Part shown: positions 18,701 through 27,055 of the stretch, in pieces
Numbering within the stretch: the first letter of the stretch is position 1
Layout of the letters: each line of letters starts with the position of its first letter
Source of the DNA: JANQPX01 sp041398025
GTDB taxonomy: Bacteria; Pseudomonadota; Alphaproteobacteria; Geminicoccales; Geminicoccaceae
NCBI GenBank assembly: GCA_041398025.1
Contig: JAWKVM010000021.1
Coordinates: 124,001 to 188,000 of the forward strand
Direction of reading: 5' to 3'
Length of the DNA: 64,000 nucleotides
Notes under the pieces: model-generated
What the model was told of the DNA's origin: nothing
Database searches by the model: none
Seen by the model: the letters and a program-made list of their open reading frames with translations, nothing else
Program-made: the position numbers and the translations under genes

Positions 18701-18882
18701 TCGGTGTCGATCACACCGGGCGCCGCCCCCGCATAGCCGACGCTCACCGTGACCGTGGGGTAGTCGATATCCGGCAGCTCACGGATCGGCAGGTCGAGCA
18801 GCGAGGCGACACCGAACACAATGATCAGAAGGCTGGTGACCACGGCCAGCACCGGGCGCTTGATCGCGAGATCGGAGAGCAT
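15796..18882 (-). CDS. RND multidrug efflux permease (AcrB/MexB family)
   Basis: 1028 residues, full HAE1-type length. The start MLSDLAIKRPVLAVVTSLLI is the first membrane helix. Proton-relay residues are present: D399-D400 in GLVVDDAIVVLEN (TM4) and Lys in GLMAKNGILIVEFANQ (TM10). Large periplasmic porter domains lie between TM1-2 and TM7-8 (ELPDIDYPTVTVSV; APQGATIGYTDGEV). It exports hydrophobic or amphipathic compounds by proton antiport, together with the adaptor encoded upstream (1-base overlap at 18882) and an outer-membrane channel not in this window. A second, also long, frame on the opposite strand is a codon shadow. Confidence 0.96.
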   Translation of the reverse strand: MLSDLAIKRPVLAVVTSLLIIVFGVASLLDLPIRELPDIDYPTVTVSVGYAGAAPGVIDTEIVEPVEGAIAGIAGVKSIESQSRRGNGRTVITFTSGRNIDEAANDVRDAVGRVRASLPEDADEPLIAKSDDDDDPVMRIGVVSDRMNPSELTDYAERFIVDRLATLDGVASVDIFGDRRYAVRVWLDRQAMAARNLTVGDVEAALRRNNIELPAGELESESRQFQIRTVSRLDDIESFRTLVIARIDGFPVRLADVARVERGAEDDQTIVRSNGESAIGLGVLRQSSANTIEIASAIQTELDALRPTLPAGMTIEVGSNDALFIEQSIREVLTALGIALVLVVLVIFLFLASLRATLVPAVTIPVSIIGAFIGIYALGFSINVLTLLAMILAIGLVVDDAIVVLENAQRRVDLGESPLVAAALGTRQVTFAVLATSATLIAVFLPLSFMQGQVGRLFREFGFVLAIAVAISTLVALTLCPMLCSKWLKSDEEGSAVSRAIHGALNRMTAAYRRLLGASLEAPIVVLALAVMAGAASYWLYLALPKELAPTEDRGVFFISITAPQGATIGYTDGEVRKIEALVQPLLDAGEATRSFAVVGRRNAPNSAFVVVRLAEWDARARDARTISRSLIPDLGQLSGVRATAITPSGLGLRGSRTPLSIVIGGPDYASVETWAEQMVEAAEANPGLRDIEIDFEQNQPQLDVRIDRERADDLGISVETIAATLQTMLASREVTSYVDRGREYAVILQAEDDDRRTPSDLANIFLRADQTDELVPLGALVRIEERASAPTLRRFDRLPSVTISGALNDGYDLASAITFMQEQAEVILPPGAKLGYAGQTEQYLETTGGVFVTFALALLIVYLVLAAQFESFIHPLIIMLTLPLAASGALATLWLAGASLNIYSQVGLILLVGLMAKNGILIVEFANQLRDEGRAIRDAVLEASAVRLRPIVMTVLSTMLGALPLAMATGAGAESRAAIGLVIIGGLGIASLLTLIVTPVLYDLLARFVRPRAAIEQELNQALSGQR

Positions 18883-20003
18883 CAGGCCGACCCCGCCCCG
18901 GCGTCGGTGCCGCCGGAGCCGTCAGCGGGCGCCGCCGGAGCATGCGGCTCCTGGACCTCGACCGCCGCTCCCGAGCGCAGCCGCTGCAGGCCGGTGACCG
19001 CGACCAGCTCCCCCTCCTTCAGTCCCGCCTTCACCTCGACCCGGCCGATCTCGCGCTGGCCGAGCTCGACCTGGCGGAGAATCGCCTTACCGTCCTCGAT
19101 CACGAACAGGCTCGCCTGTTGATCGGCGAGGAGCACCGCCTGCTCCGGCACGGTCAGCGCCTCGCGCTCGGCCAGGGTCAGCTCCACCAGCATGAACATG
19201 CCGGCAGGCAGAGCGAGATCCGGATTGGGCAAGGTGGCGCGCACCTGGAACGCCCGCGAGACCGGGTCGACTCGGCTGCCTATCGTTTCGATATTGCCTG
19301 AAAACACGCGATCGTCGAATGCGGCACCGGTGGCCTCGACCTTCTGGCCGCGGGAGACCGCGCCGAAATAAATCTCCGGCGCCTTGAAGTCGATCTCGAT
19401 CTGGGCGAGGTCGTCCAGCGTGGTGAGCACGGTATCGTCGTCGACCCGTGCGCCGACATCCACCTGCTTCAGGCCGACCTTGCCGGCGAACGGGGCCCTG
19501 ATCGTGCGCTCGTCCAGGCTCTTTTCGGCGCGCTGCAGCCTCGCATCGGCCGCATCGAACGCCGCCCGAAGCTGCTCGACCGTGGCCTTGGCGACATTGT
19601 TGCGTTCGGCCAGGGCCTGGGCGCGCTCGAGCGCGAGCTCGGCCTCCCGCCGTTCGGCGCGGGCCTCGGCGACATCGGCCTCCTCGGTGGTGGCATCGAG
19701 GCGGGCGAGCACGTCGCCCTCGTCCACCAGCCGGCCGGGCGCAAACGCGATCTCGACCACGCGGCCGGAAGCGGCAGGACGGATGTCGATCGACTGCCGC
19801 GCGCGGGACGTGCCCACCGCCTCGACCTTGCGGGCGAGCGTGGTGCGTTCGGCAGCTGCCGTCTCCACCAGGATAGGACGCGGCCCACCGCCGGTCGCCG
19901 CATCGGCACCGTCCGTTCCGGTCTCGTCCCAGAACCAGTGGACGCCGGCGGCGGCGGCCACCAGCAACAAGAGGACGATCCCGATCTGCCGGACCAGCGA
20001 CAT
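18882..20003 (-). CDS. RND efflux periplasmic adaptor (membrane fusion protein)
   Basis: 373 residues. An N-terminal membrane anchor (IGIVLLLLVAAAAGVHWFW) is followed by the first lipoyl half (RPAASGRVVEIAFAPGRLVD), a long alpha-hairpin (EADVAEARAERREAELALER and partner), the second half (TIRAPFAGKVGLKQVDVGA) and a beta-barrel domain (VDPVSRAFQVRATLPN). The C-terminal tail is Ala/Gly-rich and disordered. It bridges the downstream RND permease to a TolC-type channel. It shares a TGATG junction with the permease gene, so the two are co-translated. Confidence 0.95.
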   Translation of the reverse strand: MSLVRQIGIVLLLLVAAAAGVHWFWDETGTDGADAATGGGPRPILVETAAAERTTLARKVEAVGTSRARQSIDIRPAASGRVVEIAFAPGRLVDEGDVLARLDATTEEADVAEARAERREAELALERAQALAERNNVAKATVEQLRAAFDAADARLQRAEKSLDERTIRAPFAGKVGLKQVDVGARVDDDTVLTTLDDLAQIEIDFKAPEIYFGAVSRGQKVEATGAAFDDRVFSGNIETIGSRVDPVSRAFQVRATLPNPDLALPAGMFMLVELTLAEREALTVPEQAVLLADQQASLFVIEDGKAILRQVELGQREIGRVEVKAGLKEGELVAVTGLQRLRSGAAVEVQEPHAPAAPADGSGGTDAGAGSA

Positions 20004-20339
20004 CTATTCATCCTGCCTGAACATCGACAATGCGAGGCGAGCAAAGGCAGCCGGCCCCACGGGCATCCATCTTCCCGGATCTTCAGCAAACGGAAAAGAA
20101 GTTTCGTCGCGAGCGCATCGGCGACAGCCCAGAAATTGCGATCGGACTGCGCTTATCCGCTTTTTTTTCGGCAATTTCCAGAGACTTTTCGGGTTTGAGG
20201 CTGCTGATCTGCGGAGCGGCGGAGCCGCCCGATCGGCGATGCTCCCCTTTTCGGACGGCAGGCCTGTCCGGTTAACAGCATCTTAAGGTCTTTCCCTTAG
20301 GGTCGTCTCAAATGCCACCTAGCTTTGGGAAAGCCTGTC
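20004..20339. promoter_or_regulatory. 336-bp divergent gap with a CtrA-like site at 20272-20286
   Basis: The gap separates the RND operon from the plus-strand small secreted protein. TTAA-N7-TTAA at 20272-20286 matches the CtrA recognition pattern of alphaproteobacteria exactly, 54 bases before the ATG at 20340. A T-run (20160-20168) precedes it. No small gene is convincing here. CtrA binding is inference. Confidence 0.35.
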
Positions 20340-20726
20340 ATGCGCATGATTATCGCCGTTTTCGCCCTTCTCATCGCCGCATCATCGGGTGCCAGCGCCC
20401 AGGGCACCGTGGACAAGGCCCGCCTGCAGGCGGCCATGCAGCAGCATATCCAGCGCCAGATGGTCAATGGTGCGATCCTGCATTTCGATCCGGAGTCCGG
20501 GGAGGTCAAGCCGCTCTACCCCACCCAGGCGCACCCCATGGTGATCGCCATGGGCGACCATTTCGTCCTGTGCACCGATCTGCGTGACCAGGCAGGCAAA
20601 GCCCTGCCGCTGGATCTCTACATGGCGAGCAGCGGACGCTCCTATGTCGTGTTTCATTCCGAGATCGACAATCGGGCACCGCTGCAGAAGCTGCTCAAGA
20701 AAGGCGTGGCCAGGCCGCTTCGCTGA
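20340..20726 (+). CDS. Small secreted protein of unknown function
   Basis: 128 residues. ATG at 20340 is chosen because it starts a clear signal peptide (MRMIIAVFALLIAASSGASA, cleavage before QG). The mature ~107 residues are soluble and periplasmic: a short amphipathic helix, then FDPESGEVKPLYPTQAHPMV and HFVLCTDLRDQAGKALPLD, with one Cys. No family is recognised. It ends 14 bases before the GGDEF-EAL gene and may be co-transcribed with it, as a periplasmic partner of that sensor. Confidence 0.75.
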   Translation: MRMIIAVFALLIAASSGASAQGTVDKARLQAAMQQHIQRQMVNGAILHFDPESGEVKPLYPTQAHPMVIAMGDHFVLCTDLRDQAGKALPLDLYMASSGRSYVVFHSEIDNRAPLQKLLKKGVARPLR

Positions 20727-20740
20727 TCCAAGGCGCTCCT

Positions 20741-23197
20741 TTGGCCGGTACCAGCCAGACGTCGGTTCGCGGCACGCGACTTTTCGCCAAGCTCGTTTTG
20801 GTGATCGTTCCCTGCTTTCTCGCCGCGTCGTCGCTCGGCCTGTTCAGCCTCGCGGAATTCGATCTGCAGCAAAACCGCGACGCGCTCGCGACCCGCATCG
20901 GCAATGGCACGGCGCGGGTCGCGAGCGCGCTCGAGCGCTTCGGTATGGACCATGCCGGCGAGGACATCTGGCAGGACGAGCTGCCGCAGGAGATGCTGTC
21001 CGTCCTGCTCGCCGACCAGGCGATCCGCTGCGCGGAACTGAGGAGCGAGGACAGCGGCGACATCCGGCTGTCTGCGCCTCTCGGCCTCGGCTGCACCGGC
21101 CAGTCCTTCGACGAAAGCCTAGACATTCCCGTCTTCATCGCGGGCGATCACACGCTGATCGTCCGGTTCAGCATCGAGGAGATCGAGGCAGAGCGCCGCT
21201 CCAGGCGTGAATTTTCGATCTTGACGCTCACCGCCGGTCTGCTGATCACGGTGGCGTCGAGCTGGGTCGGCTTCGCCCTGATCGTCGGCCGGCCGCTCGG
21301 CCAGCTTCTCGCCGTCATTCGGCAGAGCGAGGAGACAGGCGAGCCCGCGCGCATCGACAGGACCCGCAAGGACGAGCTCGGCGTGGTCTTCGCGGCGTTC
21401 GACAGCATGCAGACCCATCTCAGCCGGGAAGCCGCCGCTGTGCGCCGGGCGCTCGCACAGCTCGAGCGCATCTACAGCACCACGCCCGCCATGCTCTGCT
21501 CCTGCGATGCGCGCGGCAACCTCACCAGCGTCAGCGACCATTGGCTGGCGACCATCGGCGCCGCGCGCGACGCCGTGCTCGGCCAATCGATCGAGCGCTT
21601 CATGGACACCGCCTCCGTTCCCCTCTTTCGCGAGCGCGTGCTCTCGGTCGTGGCCGCGCGACAGCATGCGCAGGACGTGCCGGTGAAGCTGCATTCGCTC
21701 GATTGCCGCCCGATCGACGTCCTGCTCTCGGCTATGCCCGATTTCGGCGTGGACGGCAGCATGACCGTTCTCTGCGTCATGAGCGACGTCAGCCTGCTGA
21801 AGGCGGCAGAGCGACGGCTGCACAAGCTCGCCCTCACCGATCCGCTGACCAGCCTGCCGAATCGCCGCGGGCTGATCGAGCAGCTTGGGCGGGTGGTGAA
21901 CCGGGAATCCGGCGGCCAGGGAAGCACGGTCACGGCGGTCCTGTTCATTGATCTCGACAATTTCAAATGGATCAACGACACCTACGGGCACGAGGCCGGC
22001 GACGCGCTGCTGGTCGAGGTCGGCGAACGGCTCCGGATCTGCGTCAGGGTCAACGATTTCGTGGCTAGGCTCGGCGGCGATGAATTCGCGGTGATCTGCT
22101 ATCGGCTGGAAAGCCGGCGCGAGGTCGAGGAGGTGGCGCAGCGCATCATCGACAAGCTGGAAAAGCCGTTCGAGCTGGGCGGCAAGCAGGGATTCATCAG
22201 CGCTAGCGTCGGCATCGCCTATGTCGAGCCCAGCATGGTGGGGCCGGACTGCATCTTGCAGCTCGCCGATCTCGCCATGTACGACGCCAAGCAGAGCGGC
22301 AAGGGCTGTCACCGAAGCTACAACCGGGAACTCGGCAGCAAGGCCACCAACAAGGCCATTCTGCGCGAGCAAATTCACAAGGGCCTTGAAGCCGACCGTT
22401 TCTCCCTGGTCTTCCAGCCGGTCGTCGATCTCGAAAGCGGTGTGCCGATCGGCGCCGAGGCCCTTGTCCGGCTGACATGCCCCGAGACCGGCATGATCAC
22501 GCCCGACGCCTTCATCCCCGTGGCCGAGGAAACCGGGCAGATCCACGAACTCGGCAGTTGGGTGATCGCGAAGGGCATCGACAGCCTGGGCGAGCTCGAC
22601 GTCAATCCCGGCAGGTCGTCCTTCTATGTCTGCCTCAATCTCTCGAGCCGCCAGCTCGACGACTCCCTGCCCGACCGTATCGACACCCTGTTCGCCCGCC
22701 ATCCGGAAGCGCGCGGGCGTGTGGTTCTGGAAATCACCGAAACGGCTCTCTTGCAGCGGGGCGACCATGTCGCCGACCTCCTGGAAGCGCTCCGCAAGAT
22801 CGGCGTGCGCATCGCGCTCGACGATTTCGGCACCGGCTACTCGTCACTCAGCCACGTCCACGAGTTCCCGGTCGACATTCTCAAGATCGACAAGAGCTTC
22901 GTGATCGGCCTCGGCACCCGCGGCCCCGAGGCGACACGCCGCCAGATGGCCATGATCCGCGCCACCAGCAGCCTTGCTCAGGAACTCGGCATCGCCGTGA
23001 TCGCCGAAGGCATCGAAGCGGAGAAAAGCTCGGAGATCCTTCTGGAGTGCGGCGTTCGGGTGGGCCAGGGCTACCTCTTTTCGCGCCCCATGCAGGCTTC
23101 CAGCTTCCGCAATTGGCATGCCAATGTGTTCCCCTGGCCGGAAAGCCGACCCGATACCGCCCAAGGCACGGCAGCCCACCAACGCGTTCCAAGCTGA
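20741..23197 (+). CDS. Membrane sensor with HAMP, PAS, GGDEF and EAL domains (cyclic-di-GMP turnover)
   Basis: 818 residues from a TTG start at 20741 (no better start before the first membrane helix). Order: TM1 (~15-35), periplasmic sensor, TM2 (~160-182), HAMP (~183-240), PAS (~245-360), GGDEF (~370-530), EAL (~545-800). The cyclase motif GGDEF is intact at 445-449, with the inhibitory site RVND five residues before it. The EAL domain keeps EAL (573-575), LEITETALL, DDFGTGYSSL and the terminal EGIEAE, so phosphodiesterase activity is also expected. It probably switches between making and degrading c-di-GMP. It follows the small secreted protein closely. Confidence 0.93.
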   Translation: MAGTSQTSVRGTRLFAKLVLVIVPCFLAASSLGLFSLAEFDLQQNRDALATRIGNGTARVASALERFGMDHAGEDIWQDELPQEMLSVLLADQAIRCAELRSEDSGDIRLSAPLGLGCTGQSFDESLDIPVFIAGDHTLIVRFSIEEIEAERRSRREFSILTLTAGLLITVASSWVGFALIVGRPLGQLLAVIRQSEETGEPARIDRTRKDELGVVFAAFDSMQTHLSREAAAVRRALAQLERIYSTTPAMLCSCDARGNLTSVSDHWLATIGAARDAVLGQSIERFMDTASVPLFRERVLSVVAARQHAQDVPVKLHSLDCRPIDVLLSAMPDFGVDGSMTVLCVMSDVSLLKAAERRLHKLALTDPLTSLPNRRGLIEQLGRVVNRESGGQGSTVTAVLFIDLDNFKWINDTYGHEAGDALLVEVGERLRICVRVNDFVARLGGDEFAVICYRLESRREVEEVAQRIIDKLEKPFELGGKQGFISASVGIAYVEPSMVGPDCILQLADLAMYDAKQSGKGCHRSYNRELGSKATNKAILREQIHKGLEADRFSLVFQPVVDLESGVPIGAEALVRLTCPETGMITPDAFIPVAEETGQIHELGSWVIAKGIDSLGELDVNPGRSSFYVCLNLSSRQLDDSLPDRIDTLFARHPEARGRVVLEITETALLQRGDHVADLLEALRKIGVRIALDDFGTGYSSLSHVHEFPVDILKIDKSFVIGLGTRGPEATRRQMAMIRATSSLAQELGIAVIAEGIEAEKSSEILLECGVRVGQGYLFSRPMQASSFRNWHANVFPWPESRPDTAQGTAAHQRVPS

Positions 23198-23296
23198 CCC
23201 CTTCCAAACCCGTCGAGAGCACAGACGTTTGAACGAACGATCACCGGCATCCCGCCGCAAAACCGCGGCAGCGTCCAGCCCCCGGCGGCTCGCCGG

Positions 23297-23665
23297 TCAG
23301 TGGTCGGTCACGGGCGTGGTGACGACGATGAAGGTAAGATCACCGAGGCCTGTGTTGCTGATCGAATGCCAGGTCCCAGGCGTGATGAAGATGACGTCGT
23401 TGGCCCGCACCACCCGCTTTTCGTCACCGATCTCCATCAGCCCCTCGCCCGCGAGGATGTGGTAGACCTGCTCCTGCACCTCATGCTTGTGGCGCTCGAC
23501 ATGGGCCATGGGCTGATAGGTGGAGATACGATAGTCGATCAGCCGCGAGCCGGTGCTGTCCGGATGCACGAGCGCCTTGGAAAGAGCCGAGCCGTGATGC
23601 CCCGGAAACTGCTGCCAGGGCTCGTCGGCAACCTGGCGGATCGTGGTCTGGTAGCTCTTGCTCAT
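23297..23665 (-). CDS. Single-domain cupin protein
   Basis: 122 residues. Cupin motif 1 is HVERHKHEVQEQVYHILAGEG, with the two His and a Glu/Gln set typical of metal-binding cupins; motif 2 is PGTWHSISNTG with its His. The beta-barrel would bind one divalent metal in the cytoplasm. It could be a small dioxygenase, isomerase or sugar/ligand sensor. It stands alone beside an insertion-sequence graveyard and convergent to the GGDEF-EAL gene, so context gives no pathway. Confidence 0.88.
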   Translation of the reverse strand: MSKSYQTTIRQVADEPWQQFPGHHGSALSKALVHPDSTGSRLIDYRISTYQPMAHVERHKHEVQEQVYHILAGEGLMEIGDEKRVVRANDVIFITPGTWHSISNTGLGDLTFIVVTTPVTDH

Positions 23666-24098
23666 GATGTCGCCTCACGCCGGCTTGAAGGTCTCGAAAA
23701 ACTTCCCGGATGGTAGACCTCTGTAGAGACAATGGCTCTTCGGCGGCGTATTGGGCAAGGCTCCCGAAGCGGCATCGATGTTGTCCAGCAGCAAGGCGAC
23801 ACGAGTGCCATGACCCAACATGGCGATGGGCGAGGCTGCTTGATGCAGCGCAAGAGGGCGATCGGCGGCAGCGCGATCACCGCCTTTGCCCACCTGAGCA
23901 GCACCGTTCCCGCCCAAGGTCGCCCCCCAAATTACAGTCCCTCCCTGATCGCTCCCCGATCGTTCTGCCGTGATCTCCACGATCTCCTAATCCGGGCATG
24001 CGACGATGAGGATCAGGTCCATGCGATCCTGGGAATCCGCCCGCCCGTCGACAACGGCTGGGCGAGGCCCGGCCGGGGCTCAGAGTCGGTTTTGAAAC
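23666..24098. other. 433-bp stretch without a convincing gene
   Basis: Short frames exist on both strands, the longest about 100 codons, but none has a plausible ribosome site, recognisable domain or consistent codon use. The stretch lies between the cupin promoter and transposase debris and is probably eroded sequence. Confidence 0.5.
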
Positions 24099-24317
24099 TC
24101 ATGATCGCGCCAATCGGCGGATGAGGAGGCTTGGCGAAGGGGCGTAGAGGAGAGCGGCTGCGGACTTGATTGTGGCCTCGAAATTCCTTGCAAGGCGCCT
24201 GTTGCGGTTGATCCAGGCGAAGGAGCGCTCGCCCCCCAGCGTCTGGGCAGGACGACGAAGCCGGCCCGACTGGCCAAGCTTGACGATTTCAACGAGGATG
24301 CTCATGGCCTGTGTCAC
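24099..24317 (-). pseudogene. IS5-family transposase remnant (C-terminal end only)
   Basis: The frame ends with ERSFAWINRNRRLARNFE followed by LLYAPSPSLLIRRLAR, the conserved C-terminus (around the last catalytic Glu) of IS5-family DDE transposases. Just before it, the matching FVVLPRRW segment is found in another frame, so two compensating shifts are present. The N-terminal catalytic part is missing. Non-functional. Confidence 0.75.
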
Positions 24318-24434
24318 GCGCTCGTGGTTATCCCGTCATCGCGCCCAAACATGCTGGATGAAGGGGGACAAGGCGCGCGCGACCATGAAGCGGGCCGCCG
24401 CCATCACGGTCCTGAATGTTGACGGGATGCGGTT

Positions 24435-24485
24435 TGACGTTGCTCCCTGAAGCCGGACCAGGGCGGTAGATATGATACCGAGCTG
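24435..24485 (+). repeat. 51-bp inverted repeat, left copy
   Basis: This copy begins TGACGTTGCTCCCTGAAG and ends GATACCGAGCTG. It is the exact reverse complement of 25716-25766. The two copies immediately bracket the IS3-family element. Confidence 0.9.
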
Positions 24486-24540
24486 TGAGCTTGACCCGTT
24501 TCCTGGACCATTTGGCGTGAGAAAATTCCGCCTGATGAGC

Positions 24541-25346
24541 TCAAGGTGGGCTGGTCTGCCTTGAGCTCAACATCAACGCCGCCGGCACCTGGTAGCCAAG
24601 CGAGCTGTGTGGCCGGTGGTTATTGTAGTCGATCCGCCATGACTCGCACTTTCTCCGCGCATCGGCAAGGTTCATGAACCAGTGCGCGCTCAGACATTCG
24701 GCTCTGAACTTGCCGTTCAGGCTCTCGATGAAGGCGTTGTCCGTCGGCTTGCCTGGCCGCGAGAAGTCGAGCTCGACACTCTTGGCATAGGCCCAGAGAT
24801 CAAGGTCTTCGAGATGAACTCGGCCCCTGGTCGATCCGAACGGACCTGGGATAGCCAAGCTCGGCACAGACCCGCTCGAGCGTCGCCACGACATCCGCGC
24901 CGGTGTAGGACCGCCGCATCGATAGCTGGCACATAGCGCGTGAACGCATCGATGATCGTCAGCACGCGATTTTCGTGTCGTCGTAGAGCTGGTCATGGAC
25001 AAAATCCATCGCCCAGACATCGTTTCGCCGTTTGGGATCGGTCCGGCCTTCGCGCAGCTTGGCTTTGACCTTCCGCTTGGGCGCCTTGTTGCGTAGCTGC
25101 AAGCCCAGCTCCCGATACAGCCGATAAACCCGCTTGGTGTTCACAAGCCAGCCTTCCCGGCGCAAAAGCACATGGATCCGCCGGTAGCCGTAGCGTACGC
25201 GCGTCTCGGCGATCTCCTTGATCCGTTTCTTTCAGATCAGCCTGCGGCGGACTGATGGACACGTAGTGATAGGTCGAACGCTGAGCCTGCAGAACCTTGC
25301 AAGCCTGCCTGATGCTCACCTTCCAGATCACCCGGAGATCGTCCAC
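24541..25346 (-). pseudogene. IS3-family transposase orfB, multiply frameshifted
   Basis: Pieces of a DDE integrase-core transposase occur in order but in three frames: IWKVSIRQACKVLQAQRSTY (N-terminal HTH region), LLRREGWLVNTKRVYRLYRE, DVWAMDFVHDQLYDD (first Asp), LTIIDAFTRYVPAID, and finally DFSRPGKPTDNAFIESLNGK (catalytic Glu) with YNNHRPHSSLGYQVPAAL at the end. At least three or four indels separate the pieces. No active transposase can be made. Confidence 0.85.
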
Positions 25347-25367
25347 CAGCTCGATGCCGCGCAGGCT

Positions 25368-25637
25368 TTAGAGCTTTCGGCGGATAACGTCCTGGAAGAC
25401 CTCCTTGTCCAAAGAAAGGTCGGCAACGATCCGTTTGAGCCGGCCGTTCTCCTCTTCGAGCTGCTTGAGACGCTTCATCTCTGATGGCATCAGACCGCCA
25501 TATTTCTTGCGCCACCTATAGTACGTTTGCTGCGAAATGCCGGCCTTCCGGCAGACCTCCTCAACCGCAGTGCCTTCTTCCGCCTGCCGCAGAATGAACG
25601 CGATCTGGTGATCCGCTGTGAATGTCGACTTTTTCAT
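25368..25637 (-). CDS. IS3-family transposase orfA
   Basis: 89 residues, intact. HTH region: IAFILRQAEEGTAVEEVCRK followed by AGISQQTYYRWRKKYGGL, then a leucine-zipper-like tail (EMKRLKQLEEENGRLKRIVA). It is the DNA-binding OrfA of IS407-like IS3 elements, normally fused to OrfB by programmed frameshifting; here OrfB is broken, so OrfA alone is likely inert. Confidence 0.9.
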   Translation of the reverse strand: MKKSTFTADHQIAFILRQAEEGTAVEEVCRKAGISQQTYYRWRKKYGGLMPSEMKRLKQLEEENGRLKRIVADLSLDKEVFQDVIRRKL

Positions 25638-25715
25638 GCATCCCCGTCAGCAGCCCCCTTCGCTAAACGAGAATTTTCACACCCGCCATGGTCCAATTCC
25701 CAGGATGCAGGTCAC

Positions 25716-25766
25716 CAGCTCGGTATCATATCTACCGCCCTGGTCCGGCTTCAGGGAGCAACGTCA
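25716..25766 (-). repeat. 51-bp inverted repeat, right copy
   Basis: Exact reverse complement of 24435-24485, abutting the right end of the IS3-family element. Its outer border is followed by GAAGGGGTC, which does not match the left outer flank. Confidence 0.9.
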
Positions 25767-26116
25767 GAAGGGGTCAGGTCATGATCAGGTCCCTCTTTAC
25801 TTCCAGTGATAAGCACAGTTCTTCGTCCTTTTAACGCCCAGATTGGGCGGGGCTCATGTCGACGATCATCTTCAACGGAATGCACGCTAAGCGTTAATCA
25901 TTAATTCATTTCTTCCCGCTAGATTAGGGTTAAGGGCTTCAAACTGGACAAAAGCATGCGCGCTGATCTTCTAGCCTTCGACTGGCCAGACCCGAGCGGT
26001 TGTCGGGCTGAGGTCGTTCTGATGTGGAACTGTCGGGTCACCCATGCGTAACCTGGAGCGCAATCTGTGATTGAGGCGAAAGTTTTCGAAAGCATCAGGC
26101 TGCGACCAGTCGGAAA
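25767..26116. promoter_or_regulatory. 350-bp leader region before the adaptor gene
   Basis: There is no convincing gene. A short hairpin CGCCCA-GATT-GGGCG lies near 25838-25852. An AT-rich stretch around 25885-25935 (GTTAATCATTAATTCATTT, then TTAGGGTTAAGGG) looks like a promoter area for the accessory operon that begins at 26117. The exact -35 and -10 boxes cannot be fixed by eye. Confidence 0.35.
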
Positions 26117-27055
26117 ATGTCAGGCGAGCAGCTCGGGGCCACTGAGATCCCCGTCGGCCGCTGGATTCGATATTTCGTCGTCGCCGATGTGATTTCGATG
26201 CCTATCTTTTTTGAGATCATTTGTAGACATGCGCCATGTTCCATCGGAGCGCTGTTCAAGCAGTTGGCACTAGCATCAGCCATTGCGCAGTTCACCATAG
26301 CACATGCGGAATCTCTCAGTCTCCCTGATGATTCGTCCGAGTTGGTTCGCGGCGTCGTTCGGGCCTCCGCACAAGCCGCTATCTCGACCAAGCTCGCCGA
26401 GCGCGTATCGTCGGTAAACTTCGGGGAAGGCGAGCGGTTTCAAAAGGACATGACCCTGATCAGCTTCGATTGCCAATTATATGAAGGCAAATTGGCTGTC
26501 GCCAAAGCGCTGGAACAGGAGATGACGGTATCATTGAAAAGCGCAGAATTTCTTGCCAGTCGTGGATCCGGCAACCTCAATAACTTCAAGATTGCAAAGG
26601 CCAGGTATGACCGAGCATCGTCGGAGACGCGGATTATTGAAACACAGCTCGAACAATGCACAATAAAAGCTCCGTTTGATGGAAGTGTCGCTCAGGTCAG
26701 TATCCATGAGCATGAAATTACCGTTCCAGGCGAGCCGCTGATGTCTATCGTGGCCCTGCAAGATCCACGAATTGAGATGATCGTCCCATCGAGTTGGCTC
26801 ACGTGGATCAGCTCAGATTTGCGGTTCCAATTCAGAATTGATGAGACCGGCAATACCTATATCGGCATGATCGACCGGATGAGCGCCTCTGTCGACGCTG
26901 TCAGCCAAACAATAAAGGTGTTTGGTGAGTTCGAATCAGCGACATCGGATGTCATACCCGGCATGAGCGGAACGGTTGAGTTTCTTCCTGAGGCGCATCT
27001 GCAAACGCTTCGGATTCTCCCCGACATACAGATGCTGAATGCGCCCCGACAGTAA
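26117..27055 (+). CDS. HlyD/RND-type periplasmic adaptor subunit (island component)
   Basis: 312 residues from ATG 26117; ATG 26198 is an alternative start nearer to a signal-like segment (LALASAIAQFTIAHAES). The mature part has the adaptor plan: first lipoyl half (ISTKLAERVSSVNFGEGERF), a short helical hairpin (QLYEGKLAVAKALEQEMTVS and partner), the second half (CTIKAPFDGSVAQVSIHEHE), then a barrel (MSASVDAVSQTIKVFGEF) and PGMSGTVEF. It would span the periplasm. It overlaps the next gene by 17 bases. Codon use is AT-richer than in the flanking chromosome, suggesting transfer. No permease of RND or ABC type accompanies it. Confidence 0.82.
   Translation: MSGEQLGATEIPVGRWIRYFVVADVISMPIFFEIICRHAPCSIGALFKQLALASAIAQFTIAHAESLSLPDDSSELVRGVVRASAQAAISTKLAERVSSVNFGEGERFQKDMTLISFDCQLYEGKLAVAKALEQEMTVSLKSAEFLASRGSGNLNNFKIAKARYDRASSETRIIETQLEQCTIKAPFDGSVAQVSIHEHEITVPGEPLMSIVALQDPRIEMIVPSSWLTWISSDLRFQFRIDETGNTYIGMIDRMSASVDAVSQTIKVFGEFESATSDVIPGMSGTVEFLPEAHLQTLRILPDIQMLNAPRQ

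Larger units (their letters stand above)
24486..25714 (-). mobile_element. IS3-family (IS407-like group) insertion sequence, inactive
   Basis: About 1.23 kb, the normal IS3 size. The ends are imperfect inverted repeats: left TGAGCTTGACCCGTTTCC and then GGACCATTTGG; right, read inward, TGACCTGCATCC and then GGACCATGGCG, both followed by AAAATTC. It carries intact orfA and a frameshifted orfB. No direct target duplication is visible at either pair of candidate borders. The perfect 51-bp repeats outside these ends may be part of the same unit. Confidence 0.8.

Noticed and set aside
16258..19122. 954-codon plus-strand open frame
   Set aside because: It lies fully opposite the RND permease gene and reads as Glu/Asp/Arg-rich nonsense, an effect of high GC third positions.
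21119..22768. 549-codon minus-strand frame
   Set aside because: Antisense shadow of the GGDEF-EAL gene, whose motifs are intact.
23675..23980. 101-codon minus-strand frame near the cupin
   Set aside because: No ribosome site or domain; adjacent to transposase debris.
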